NCBI RefSeq assembly: GCF_000518605.1
Contig: NZ_JADX01000004.1
Coordinates: 62,001 to 126,000, forward strand
DNA length: 64,000 bases
DNA from: Shewanella fidelis ATCC BAA-318
GTDB taxonomy: Bacteria > Pseudomonadota > Gammaproteobacteria > Enterobacterales > Shewanellaceae
Direction of reading: 5' to 3'
Under the pieces are notes generated by a model. The model was given only the letters and a program-made list of their open reading frames with translations. It ran no database searches and was not told the origin of the DNA. Shown one piece after another: positions 18,268 to 26,124 of this stretch. The position numbers were made by a program, and so were the translations under genes. The first letter of the stretch is position 1, and every line of letters begins with the position of its first letter.

Positions 18268-18736
18268 TTCATTTGCTCCCAGAACCTAAGTTCCTATTCG
18301 TTTCTTATGGTTTATTACATAAACTTTTGTTTTTGTTACAAGCGTCCTAGCTCATAACAATTGTGGTGCTAAATATTACAGTTTTATGGCTTTAAGATTG
18401 TGGACTAGATCATGTTTTTGGGGTTCAAGGGCGGAATTGGTACTTTTTTGTGACGATTGGGGAACTTTAGCGGTTTAGTTGGGAATATCTGTAAAAATAA
18501 ATACTTATGCATATCTCTAAAGTAGTATCTATGCGGCTTGTATCTATAATAGCTATTACTTTTTAAGTACTTACTAAGGTTTGATAAATGTTGTTATTTT
18601 GTTTTTAAACGTGTAGGTAAATTGCTGTATGCAAGTTTTACGCGAGAAAAACTGACTAAGCAGGATAAATGTTATTTTTTTGTTGTAACTCCTTATTTTA
18701 TCGATATTTACAAAAGGTGCTTAAAAAAAGAGCATT
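18268..18736. promoter_or_regulatory. Promoter region of porin 1
   Basis: This gap of about 470 bp carries no open frame. Reading on the minus strand, TTGTAA (18336-18341) and TAATAA (18312-18317) lie 18 bp apart and could be the -35 and -10. The rest is AT-rich and uninformative. Confidence 0.35.
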
Positions 18737-18761
18737 AAAAAGGCAGCTAGGCTGCCTTTTT
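18737..18761. terminator. Terminator downstream of porin 2
   Basis: Perfect stem AAAAAGGCAGC/GCTGCCTTTTT with loop TAG, 45 bp after the stop of the second porin. Confidence 0.9.
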
Positions 18762-18806
18762 AGGTGTATACATTGAAAATCGTGATTATTGAGTCACGAG
18801 ATAGAC

Positions 18807-19865
18807 TTAGAAATCGAAACGCATACCCACAGTGACAATATCATCACTAAGATCTTGAGACGCGCCACCTAACATCATATCGCCATCATATTTAGTGTAG
18901 TGACCGTATACTAAGGTGTTTTTGCTTAAACGGTAATCAGCACCAAAACTGAATTGTTGTAGGTCTACATCGCTTACTGTCTCAAGGCCGCCATCTACGC
19001 TACCAACATAACGGCTAACATACTTACCTAAACCTGAGTCATCGCTACCGTACATCGCTTTTAGTTTTAGGTTACCCATAACATAAGCTGCGTTCACGAA
19101 GTATGTATCGCCTTCTAAGTTAGCGTACTTACTGTCAACGTGTTCACTGTTTTGGTAGAAACCACCCAAAATGACTTGGCCAAATTTAACTTGAGCTACA
19201 CCACGATATGCTTTGACGTTATCTATGCTGTCGTTATAGGCAGCAGAAACATAATAGTTTTGCGCTTTTAGGGCTTTGTCACCAATCGTTGCACTCAACG
19301 CATACATGTTATCTGCATCAATGATTTCGCCGTTAACTTTTTGAGTGTAGTTGTCATCCATCAAATAAGTTGCGTTTAATGTGATTAAGTCAGCAATCTT
19401 AGGTGAGTAATATGAGAAGCCATCCGCGCTGCGAGATTGGCCTGCAGCTAATAGATCGATATCTGAATTGGTGTTACCAAAAATGTCGAAGCCACCTTCA
19501 GATGCTTTGAAAACAGTATCATTACGACCAACAAGAATCGTACCGGCTGTGGCAGATTTTAAGCCTAAAAATGTATTACGAGCTGAGAAAGTATTACCTG
19601 AATTATCAAAGTTACTGACGCCAAACTCCATTTGGTAAACAACCTCTAGATCTTTATTGATTGCTTCAGTGCCTTTTACACCTAACCAAGAGAAGTTGTT
19701 CTCAATGATGGTACCCGATTTTTGGTTTTGAGTGGCAATACCCATATCTGAGTTAGTGATAGCAAGATCAGCACGGCCATAGAAGCTTGGGCCGTCGGCT
19801 AGTGCAGTAAAAGAAGTAGCAGCAAGTGCCGAAACAATCGTGGCAGACAGAACAGTTTTTTTCAT
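18807..19865 (-). CDS. Gram-negative general porin (paralogue 2)
   Basis: A 352-residue outer-membrane porin with signal peptide MKKTVLSATIVSALAATSF and onward to ALA, mature start DGPSFYGRADLA and a C-terminal Phe (GMRFDF). It shares the GRNDTVFK, FGNTNSDID and YYSPKIADL motifs with the neighbour at 17170, so the two arose by tandem duplication. The start is the ATG at 19865, because AGGA then sits at the normal distance; the ATG six bases upstream is too close to it. Two CRP/FNR-like sites lie upstream, 30 bp apart. Each porin has its own terminator, so they are separate units. Confidence 0.93.
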   Translation of the reverse strand: MKKTVLSATIVSALAATSFTALADGPSFYGRADLAITNSDMGIATQNQKSGTIIENNFSWLGVKGTEAINKDLEVVYQMEFGVSNFDNSGNTFSARNTFLGLKSATAGTILVGRNDTVFKASEGGFDIFGNTNSDIDLLAAGQSRSADGFSYYSPKIADLITLNATYLMDDNYTQKVNGEIIDADNMYALSATIGDKALKAQNYYVSAAYNDSIDNVKAYRGVAQVKFGQVILGGFYQNSEHVDSKYANLEGDTYFVNAAYVMGNLKLKAMYGSDDSGLGKYVSRYVGSVDGGLETVSDVDLQQFSFGADYRLSKNTLVYGHYTKYDGDMMLGGASQDLSDDIVTVGMRFDF

Positions 19866-19999
19866 TATCATCTTCCTGTAGCGAATCGCTATTTGTAGTT
19901 GCAGGCAATCAAAACGTTTAAGTGTGCTAATGGGAACTAATACAAGTTGACGCTGCTTGTTTCGGGCGAGATTTTTGCACGGAAATTGTTTTTTGGTGA

Positions 20000-20044
20000 G
20001 TGATCTATATCAAATAAATGCGATATTATGTGATTGCTATCAAA
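20000..20044. promoter_or_regulatory. Two CRP/FNR-like sites in direct repeat upstream of porin 2
   Basis: GTGAT-CTAT-ATCAA (20000-20013) differs from the FNR consensus at one base. TGTGA-TTGCTA-TCAAA (20029-20044) matches the CRP consensus except at one base. The core of each, TGAT with TATCAAATAAAT, repeats with exactly 30 bp spacing. The sites lie 135-180 bp upstream of the porin 2 start. Confidence 0.55.
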
Positions 20045-20235
20045 TAAATTTACTGTTTATAAACAATTGCTTAAGTAAGTGTTAACCCTAGAAACAAATC
20101 AGGTGTCTATTAAGAGGTATTTTCGATAGTTGTTTACAAGTTTGTATTGAGCACGGTGATTTTTTTAGAGTTTTGAGAGCGATTAAGATAAAATTAGCCT
20201 ACGAGTAGTTTTTTACTTCTGACACTTTTCTATAA

Positions 20236-21069
20236 TTGAGTACCATTTTGAATAATCACACATTGTCTGACGCATACTTAAATCGTTTTGCGGGTATCGG
20301 TCGTTTATATGGCCAACAAGCTCTTAGTTATTTCGCTTCAGCTCATGTGGTGGTTGTCGGGATTGGTGGTGTAGGGACCTGGGTTGCTGAGTCGCTAGCG
20401 CGAAGCGGTATTGGCCAGATCACCTTAATCGATTTAGATGATATATGTGTCACCAACACCAATAGGCAAGCCCATGCATTAAAAGACACAATTGGTGAGT
20501 CTAAAGTAGAAGTCATGGCGCAGCGTTTGATGCAAATTAATCCTGAATGCATCGTTAACCAAGTTGAAGACTTTATTACGCCTGAAAACCTTTCTGAGTA
20601 TTTTCAAGGCAAAAAATCAGGCGGTAATATTGATTATGTTGTTGACTGTATTGACTCAGTCAAAGCCAAAACCGCGTTGATTGCATGGTGTAAACGTCAA
20701 AAATTGCCAATTGTAACGGTAGGTGGGGCTGGCGGGCAGATGGATCCAACCCAAGTGCAGGTTGCTGATCTCGCAAAAACTTATCAAGACCCACTGCTGG
20801 CTAAAGTGCGTAACATGCTAAGACGTGAATATAACTTCTCTAAAAATGTTGCACGTCGTTTTGCGATTGAAGCGGTGTTTTCAACAGAGCAGTTGGTTTA
20901 CCCGCAAGCAGATGGCAGTGTATGTAGCACCAAAGCAACAGCAGAAGGCAGTATGAGAATGGATTGTGCGTCAGGTTTTGGCGCGGTGACTGTGGTTACT
21001 GGAACTTTTGGTTTTGTTGCAACCAGCAGAGTGTTAACCAAGCTAGCAGCTAAAGCTACGGCTAAATAG
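20236..21069 (+). CDS. tcdA: tRNA threonylcarbamoyladenosine dehydratase
   Basis: A 277-residue E1-like enzyme (also called CsdL) that uses ATP to cyclise t6A37 of tRNA to ct6A, with the CsdA/CsdE sulfur system. The nucleotide loop is VVGIGGVGTWVAESLARSGIG (counted from about residue 36). Other family features are LIDLDDICVTNTNRQ, the VDCIDSV segment, TVGGAGGQMDPTQ, and the C-terminal VCSTKATAEGSMRMDCASGFGA, each read in short blocks. The frame has no ATG near the expected N-terminus; TTG at 20236 gives MSTILNNHTLSDAYLNRF, which aligns with the known start, so TTG is used. The upstream ribosome site is weak. A strong terminator follows. Confidence 0.92.
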   Translation: MSTILNNHTLSDAYLNRFAGIGRLYGQQALSYFASAHVVVVGIGGVGTWVAESLARSGIGQITLIDLDDICVTNTNRQAHALKDTIGESKVEVMAQRLMQINPECIVNQVEDFITPENLSEYFQGKKSGGNIDYVVDCIDSVKAKTALIAWCKRQKLPIVTVGGAGGQMDPTQVQVADLAKTYQDPLLAKVRNMLRREYNFSKNVARRFAIEAVFSTEQLVYPQADGSVCSTKATAEGSMRMDCASGFGAVTVVTGTFGFVATSRVLTKLAAKATAK

Positions 21070-21089
21070 TTTTTAAAAGTGAAAGCCTA

Positions 21090-21114
21090 AAAGCGCCATA
21101 ATGGCGCTTTTTTT
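21090..21114 (+). terminator. Terminator of tcdA
   Basis: Stem AAAGCGCCAT/ATGGCGCTTT followed by further T residues, about 20 bp after the stop. Confidence 0.9.
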
Positions 21115-21233
21115 ATATCTATTGGACAATGTTTAATACTCAGTTTTGCTATAGATAAAATGGTTACGATATTTTGGCATTAATATTGCTTTGTTTTGAT
21201 AAGGACAGGTTTCTGACACTGGATATATTAGGC

Positions 21234-21851
21234 ATGCAAAACGTAGCTTTCAAAATCAAATCTTTTAAAATGTTGTCTGCAAAAAAATTCTTTTTTAATA
21301 CAATGCTTTGGCTTGCTATTGCATGTGGGGCACTATTGTTTGCTCCAGATGCGCTATTGAGTTCATTAAGCTTAAGTGAATTTTCAAGCCAGTATGCTCA
21401 TCTTATCGGTTTAGGTTTGATTGTTGGAAGTGCGTATTTATTGACGCAAGTGCTTAGTTACTTTCTCGACGAAGCCATTAGTTACTTAACTGACAAACGT
21501 TCTGCAGAGATTATCGAAGAGAAAGTGAAGTTACTTGATCCAGCAGAAAGAGCCTTACTGCGTGAGTTCTTTTTGCAAGGCGAAACGATTTTGACACTGC
21601 CAGAACAAGAACCTGCTGTGCATAGTCTGCTCAAAACAGGAATTTTGGAGTGTTTAGGTAATCAGAAACACTATGCCATTCAGGCATCGACAGCTGATTT
21701 TAAGATTTCAATGCGTGCTCGAGTTCACCTTAACCGCCAAGTGTTGCGCTTTCCTGTTGGTGAGCCAAGTGCTGAAGAGATGAAAAACTTAATTAAAGCG
21801 CGTCCACACTTTGTACATAGTTTTGCTGCGCCGCGTAAACAAGCCGCTTAA
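21234..21851 (+). CDS. SieB-like membrane protein (superinfection-exclusion family)
   Basis: A 205-residue protein with two strong membrane segments, about residues 22-40 (MLWLAIACGALLFAPDALL) and 54-76 (LIGLGLIVGSAYLLTQVLS). A charged soluble C-terminal half follows, with LLDPAERALLREFFLQGE, a winged-helix-like region and a basic end. This layout fits the family named after phage P22 SieB. Chromosomal members are common in gammaproteobacteria and most have no proven exclusion role. The start is uncertain: ATG at 21234 is preferred over a TTG at 21174 with no ribosome site. It is alone in its transcription unit. Confidence 0.65.
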   Translation: MQNVAFKIKSFKMLSAKKFFFNTMLWLAIACGALLFAPDALLSSLSLSEFSSQYAHLIGLGLIVGSAYLLTQVLSYFLDEAISYLTDKRSAEIIEEKVKLLDPAERALLREFFLQGETILTLPEQEPAVHSLLKTGILECLGNQKHYAIQASTADFKISMRARVHLNRQVLRFPVGEPSAEEMKNLIKARPHFVHSFAAPRKQAA

Positions 21852-21884
21852 TCAAGTAGTAAGGTAAGTGCTAGCCAAAAAAAT

Positions 21885-21900
21885 GGGGGCTTAAGCCCCC
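21885..21900. terminator. Terminator with 16-bp perfect palindrome
   Basis: GGGGGCTTAAGCCCCC, with seven A residues close by on its left, which read as a T run for the minus-strand DUF3149 gene. It also lies 34 bp after the plus-strand stop at 21851, so it can serve both. Confidence 0.8.
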
Positions 21901-21925
21901 TTGCATTAGAAAGAATTACTCAAGG

Positions 21926-22060
21926 TTAATTCTCGGGATCCGCAGACTTGCTATAAAACATCCACATCAGATATGAAATGATGCCAATAGTACTAAAGAT
22001 AACGATCATCGAAAGCAAGCCTATTGGGTTGCCAAACATCAAATCTAACCAGAATGCCAT
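21926..22060 (-). CDS. DUF3149 small membrane protein
   Basis: A 44-residue single-span membrane protein, MAFWLDLMFGNPIGLLSM and onward, with the hydrophobic stretch at residues 13-35 and a polar end SKSADPEN. The N-terminal W-x-D-L-x-F-x-N/S-P-I/V-G-L-L-S pattern is that of the DUF3149 family, tiny proteins of unknown function in proteobacteria. AGAGGA eight bases before the ATG supports the call. A perfect FNR-type box lies 68 bp upstream, so expression probably rises without oxygen. A small membrane subunit or modulator of a respiratory complex is possible, but unproven. Confidence 0.8.
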   Translation of the reverse strand: MAFWLDLMFGNPIGLLSMIVIFSTIGIISYLMWMFYSKSADPEN

Positions 22061-22121
22061 TTGCGAAATCCTCTTTCTTTTTAATTCCTAATAACGATAC
22101 GCTTTAGCGGTTGATGCTTTT

Positions 22122-22135
22122 TTGATCTGCATCAA
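22122..22135 (-). promoter_or_regulatory. Perfect FNR/EtrA-type box upstream of DUF3149 gene
   Basis: TTGAT-CTGC-ATCAA exactly matches the FNR consensus. A class II promoter would start near 22087, where TATCGT on the minus strand (22094-22099) could be the -10. Confidence 0.7.
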
Positions 22136-22319
22136 AAACGCTTTGAGTTATTAATTAATTGGGTGGTAGTTGTTAATTATTTGGGTGTTGATCACGTTTA
22201 GCTAATTTTTGATAAGCTGATAATGACTGTGAATTGTTCTAGCTTGTATGGATTGTGAGCGCACACTGACCGTTAAGCCTGAAAAATGCTCAGTTGATGC
22301 AAAACACACTGTAAAGTGC

Positions 22320-22347
22320 TTGCCATTCGTTTCTCTGTAGGTATAAT
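22320..22347 (+). promoter_or_regulatory. Sigma-70 promoter of tRNA-Leu
   Basis: TTGCCA (22320-22325) and a consensus TATAAT (22342-22347) are 16 bp apart, about 50 bp before the mature tRNA 5' end. Confidence 0.7.
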
Positions 22348-22397
22348 TCCGTTCACTTACTGAGGTCGAGCAGATTTGAGTAAGTTTTATTGATAAT

Positions 22398-22482
22398 GCC
22401 TGAGTGGTGGAATTGGTAGACACGTCGGATTCAAAATCCGATTTCGAAAGAAGTGACGGTTCAAGTCCGTCCTCAGGTACCA
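22398..22482 (+). tRNA. tRNA-Leu (anticodon CAA)
   Basis: An 85-base class II tRNA. The acceptor is GCCTGAG (22398-22404) with CTCAGGT (22472-22478), then A and an encoded CCA (22480-22482). The anticodon stem is TCGGA/TCCGA around loop TTCAAAA, so the anticodon is CAA (22432-22434), reading UUG. A long variable arm and a GGTTCAAGTCC T-arm are present. The first acceptor pair is a G-U wobble rather than the G-C of the Escherichia coli homologue. It stands alone, with its own promoter and terminator. Confidence 0.96.
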
Positions 22483-22495
22483 TTATCAACAAAGC

Positions 22496-22520
22496 AACCT
22501 GCCATCGAGCAGGTTTTTTT
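22496..22520 (+). terminator. Terminator of tRNA-Leu
   Basis: Stem AACCTGC/GCAGGTT followed by T residues, 14 bp after the CCA end. Confidence 0.9.
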
Positions 22521-22885
22521 ATGCCTGTAATTTGCCACTCCGTAACAAATCTTCCAATTAAAGACCTGTTGAATAGCTGCGTACTTTAGCCTATCTAGAA
22601 TCTTCACCTGTAAATTAGCGCTGGCCATAAATGTAATTTATTTGCAGTTCAAGATATTCATTTAAAAAGGTCTGTCTGGTTGTTCTAGGGATTGGTTTTG
22701 CTAGAAGCCTGTACTATTGGGCATGTTTAAAAACACTCTTGATGCTGAGTGATTGAAAGTTAAGCGATACAAAGCTGTTGTTATCTTGTATGGTTTGCGG
22801 GTGGGCTTTTAGGCTCATAGCCGGATATTTAAATGGATGTAGTCGTATTCACTGATATCAGTGGACGTAATAAAAGGAAGTTGTT
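22521..22885. other. Intergenic region before the S9 peptidase gene
   Basis: This stretch of about 365 bp has no credible gene. It carries the peptidase promoter and a perfect palindrome at 22850-22863, listed separately. Confidence 0.5.
22850..22863. promoter_or_regulatory. Perfect 14-bp palindrome, possible operator
   Basis: CACTGATATCAGTG is fully self-complementary and lies just before the ribosome site (AAGGAAG) of the S9 peptidase gene. It could bind a dimeric repressor. The regulator is unknown. Confidence 0.4.
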
Positions 22886-24799
22886 ATGAAGGTGATTAAA
22901 AGTGTGCTCATTGCAGTGAGCTTTGCGCTTGTGGGTATGGGAGCTCACGCAGTATCTGTTGAGGATTTCTCCAAACATCGTGAGTTTTATAATGTAAAAA
23001 TTTCTCCTGACGGCAAACACCTTGCTGTGCTCATAAATGATGAAGGTCGTAAAACCTTAGCTTTTCTGGAAACTGATTCATTTGAAGTGACATATACGCT
23101 TAGGGGGAGCGAGCGAGATCAGGCTGGTGATTACTTTTGGGTAAATGATGAGCGAGTTATTGTTCAGGTTGAGCAAGTTCGTGGCTCTTTTGAGAAACCA
23201 TTAAACTACGGTGAGATTTTTGCTGTGAACTATGATGGTCGCAAGCGAAAAATGATCTTTGGTTATCGCTCTAAAGGAGGCATTGTACTTGCTGGGCATG
23301 CCGGGTTTTTATTAGATAACCTTAGTGGTGATGATAGGCATATTCTTATTCGTAAACAATTGATAGATAGACGTAGTGATATTCGTCCGACGGTGGTTCG
23401 GCTAAATGTTTATAACGGCCGTGAAAAACGACTTAAGAGAGCCCCGATAGGCTATAGCAAGTTTTTAGTGGACAACGAGGGGCAGCCAAGGTTTGTTTCT
23501 GGGTTAGATAAGGATTTCAACGCTAAACTTTTTTACTCAAAAGGCAAAAATCAGGATTGGCAGCCTTTTGGCGAAGAGTTTGAAGGTGAGTTTTCACCAA
23601 TACGATTCACACAAGATAATACAGGTATTTATGCGCTAAAAAGTGTTGATGGTAAGCCAAAAGGACTTTACAAATATGACTTAGCAACGGGAAAAGAGTC
23701 GTTACTCTACCGTAGTGAAATAGTTGATCCTACGCATTCAATATCTTCCAGCCTTAATGGTGTGTATGGCATTAGAGTTGATGAAGACTACCCTAGTTAT
23801 CATTATATTGAGCCCGATCTAGAAGAGGCAAAATTACATAGAGCCTTAATTGGTGCATTTAAAGGCGATAAAGTTTCCATAACCAGTATGACTCGAGATC
23901 AGCGATTAGCGGTTGTGCATGTTTCCGGTGACAGAAATCCAGGTGAGTTCTATCTGTTCGATACGCAGAAGATGAGCGCTAAATTTTTACTGAGCAGTGC
24001 CAAATGGATTAACAAAAGTGAACTTGCTGAGACCGAACCATTTCGTATTAAAACTCCTGATGGATTGACACTTAATGGTTTGTTAACGATTCCACGAGGG
24101 AAAAGCAAGAATTTACCGACAGTGGTACTCCCTCATGGTGGTCCCCATGCTCGTGATTACTGGGGGTATGATGCTCAAGTACAAATGCTTGCTAGTGCTG
24201 GTTATGCTGTTGTACAAGTGAATTTTAGGGGCTCAACAGGCTATGGTAAGAGCTTTGAACAGGCTGGTTATGGTCATTGGGGAACAAAAATTCAGGATGA
24301 TATTCTATTAGCGACAAAATACGTGATTCAACAAGGCGTAGCTGATAAAGACAGGGTTTGTATATTTGGGGCTAGTTTTGGTGGATATTCGGCAGTACAA
24401 AGCGCAATTAGAACACCGGAAGCTTTCAAATGTGCGATCGGTTATGTTGGAGTTTATGACTTAGAGATGCTCTATAACGAAGGCGATATAAAGGAACATA
24501 CTTGGGGCGATGCATATTTAGACGAGACATTAGGTAAAGAAAGTGCTGATTTAGTTGCTCAGTCACCAGTGCATAATATTGATAAATTAAAGGCGCCCGT
24601 GTTAATTATTCATGGTAAAGACGATTTGAGGGCACATTTTGAACACGCATTAGCTTTAAAAGAAGCGTTGGACAAAAGGTCTCACCCTTATGAATGGTTA
24701 GTTAAAGATAAAGAAGGGCATGGCTTTTACAATGAAGATAATATTTTAGAGGCTAATCAATCTATTTTAAGATTCCTTAAAAAACATATAGGTGATTAG
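22886..24799 (+). CDS. Secreted prolyl oligopeptidase family (S9) peptidase
   Basis: A 637-residue exported peptidase. Residues 1-22 are a signal peptide (ending GAHA). A beta-propeller-like region follows to about residue 370, then an alpha/beta-hydrolase catalytic domain (about 385-637). The nucleophile is Ser497 in GASFGGYS, the acid is probably Asp580 in HGKDDLR, and the base is His612 in EGHGF. The oxyanion region is LPHGGPH. The triad is intact. Such periplasmic S9C-type enzymes cleave short peptides or remove N-terminal residues. The ATG follows AAGGAAG. It is monocistronic with a terminator. Confidence 0.92.
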   Translation: MKVIKSVLIAVSFALVGMGAHAVSVEDFSKHREFYNVKISPDGKHLAVLINDEGRKTLAFLETDSFEVTYTLRGSERDQAGDYFWVNDERVIVQVEQVRGSFEKPLNYGEIFAVNYDGRKRKMIFGYRSKGGIVLAGHAGFLLDNLSGDDRHILIRKQLIDRRSDIRPTVVRLNVYNGREKRLKRAPIGYSKFLVDNEGQPRFVSGLDKDFNAKLFYSKGKNQDWQPFGEEFEGEFSPIRFTQDNTGIYALKSVDGKPKGLYKYDLATGKESLLYRSEIVDPTHSISSSLNGVYGIRVDEDYPSYHYIEPDLEEAKLHRALIGAFKGDKVSITSMTRDQRLAVVHVSGDRNPGEFYLFDTQKMSAKFLLSSAKWINKSELAETEPFRIKTPDGLTLNGLLTIPRGKSKNLPTVVLPHGGPHARDYWGYDAQVQMLASAGYAVVQVNFRGSTGYGKSFEQAGYGHWGTKIQDDILLATKYVIQQGVADKDRVCIFGASFGGYSAVQSAIRTPEAFKCAIGYVGVYDLEMLYNEGDIKEHTWGDAYLDETLGKESADLVAQSPVHNIDKLKAPVLIIHGKDDLRAHFEHALALKEALDKRSHPYEWLVKDKEGHGFYNEDNILEANQSILRFLKKHIGD

Positions 24800-24820
24800 C
24801 ATCTTATTTATAAAGATTAT

Positions 24821-24844
24821 AAAGGGCATTTTTGATGCCCTTTT
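24821..24844. terminator. Bidirectional terminator
   Basis: AAAGGGCAT/ATGCCCTTTT hairpin between the convergent S9 peptidase and site-2-protease genes. Confidence 0.85.
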
Positions 24845-24862
24845 GCTTCTAGATTGCAGCAA

Positions 24863-26011
24863 TTAGCTCTTAAGGATCTCTAATGGCAGCGCCAACATTT
24901 GATCGCCACTAGCGGCAAAGTACCAAATGATCCCTATCAGTGCGCCTACTGTTAACAGATACCAAACTGCAGAGAAGATCTGTCCGTATCTATCGAGGGG
25001 AAGTAGATGACTTTGGTGACGGGTTTTCCATTCAAATACAATTTCAGCACTACCAATTAATAGTAAGAAACCAAGTAACGCAAGCCCAAGCGAATAACTG
25101 ATATACACGCCAGCTGCAGCACCTAAAATACAAGCAACTAACCCCATTATGCTATTCATTGAGAAGCTAATGCTTTTCAGAATATGGCCGCCATCAAGTG
25201 GCAATATTGGTAGCAGGTTAAATAGGTTTAATAGCGCGTTAAAAGTCGCGAGTCCTGCAAAGAAGATATTGCCAGTGATCCAATAAGCCGCAAGTGAAGC
25301 TAATGACATGAGTAGGCCAAATGTCGGTCCCATAATGGAGATCACGACATCTTGCCAGCGAGTATTAATTTTCTCGTCACTTAGCGCTAACCCTCCCATA
25401 AACGGAATGAGGTAGATGCCTTTTGTTTTCATGCCGAAGTATTTCATAGCACGAATATGACCATATTCATGGAACACTAAACAGGCTATAAGTGCCAATG
25501 CAAACTGAAATGAGAATAGCCACGAGTAGGCGGCAACACTTGCCCCTGCAAGCAAGGCTTTAATGACTTTAGCGCTTTTTAGTAGTTTAAAGCCTAACGA
25601 TGCAAGGCCAACAACGCTGAATTGTCTTTTCTCAGCTACTGGTACTGTTGGTGTTTGGCGCTCAATATCTTTTGTTGTGCGCTGACCTGATGTTATGACG
25701 TCATCATTTTTAAGTAAGCGATAATCGATAACAAAAGGTTGCCACTGTAGATCTGTTTCTAAAGTGATTTTTATCGTTGTAGTAACGATTCCTTCAGTAG
25801 GCTTATCATCCTCAAGGTTCTCCGCTCGAGGAGCTGCGTGGGGCGCAACTTGAGTGGCTAGCTCAAAGGTATGGCTTTTAAGTCCTTCATTATCAGGGCT
25901 AGCTTGAATAACAGAGACTAAATCGTCACCCCAATATAGTTGTTGCCATCCTGCCAATGAACCTTCTAAGCGCAGTGGTTTTCCTAGGCAATCGATTTTC
26001 AATAATTCCAC
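24863..26011 (-). CDS. Site-2 protease family (M50) membrane metalloprotease
   Basis: A 382-residue protein. The first 130 residues are soluble and unrecognised. The rest is membrane-embedded and carries the S2P signatures HEYGH (181-185, zinc ligands His181 and His185, catalytic Glu182) and LPLDGGH (third ligand Asp273). Both motifs are complete. S2P enzymes cut substrate proteins inside the membrane, often anti-sigma factors. There is no PDZ domain, unlike RseP, and no anti-sigma gene nearby, so the substrate is unknown. It appears to be its own unit. Confidence 0.88.
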   Translation of the reverse strand: MELLKIDCLGKPLRLEGSLAGWQQLYWGDDLVSVIQASPDNEGLKSHTFELATQVAPHAAPRAENLEDDKPTEGIVTTTIKITLETDLQWQPFVIDYRLLKNDDVITSGQRTTKDIERQTPTVPVAEKRQFSVVGLASLGFKLLKSAKVIKALLAGASVAAYSWLFSFQFALALIACLVFHEYGHIRAMKYFGMKTKGIYLIPFMGGLALSDEKINTRWQDVVISIMGPTFGLLMSLASLAAYWITGNIFFAGLATFNALLNLFNLLPILPLDGGHILKSISFSMNSIMGLVACILGAAAGVYISYSLGLALLGFLLLIGSAEIVFEWKTRHQSHLLPLDRYGQIFSAVWYLLTVGALIGIIWYFAASGDQMLALPLEILKS

Positions 26012-26124
26012 GGTGTATCTCTAAAGCAAAAAGTCGGCTAATTATGCCGTGAATTACACATTCATTGAAAGACGAAACCGCGTAAAACAGTTATCAAAAC
26101 CGATATCCACTCAATAAATAAGCA

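Noticed and set aside
22202..22492. Minus-strand frame overlapping tRNA-Leu
   Set aside because: It runs antisense through a well-folded tRNA and its promoter, and its protein has no family features.
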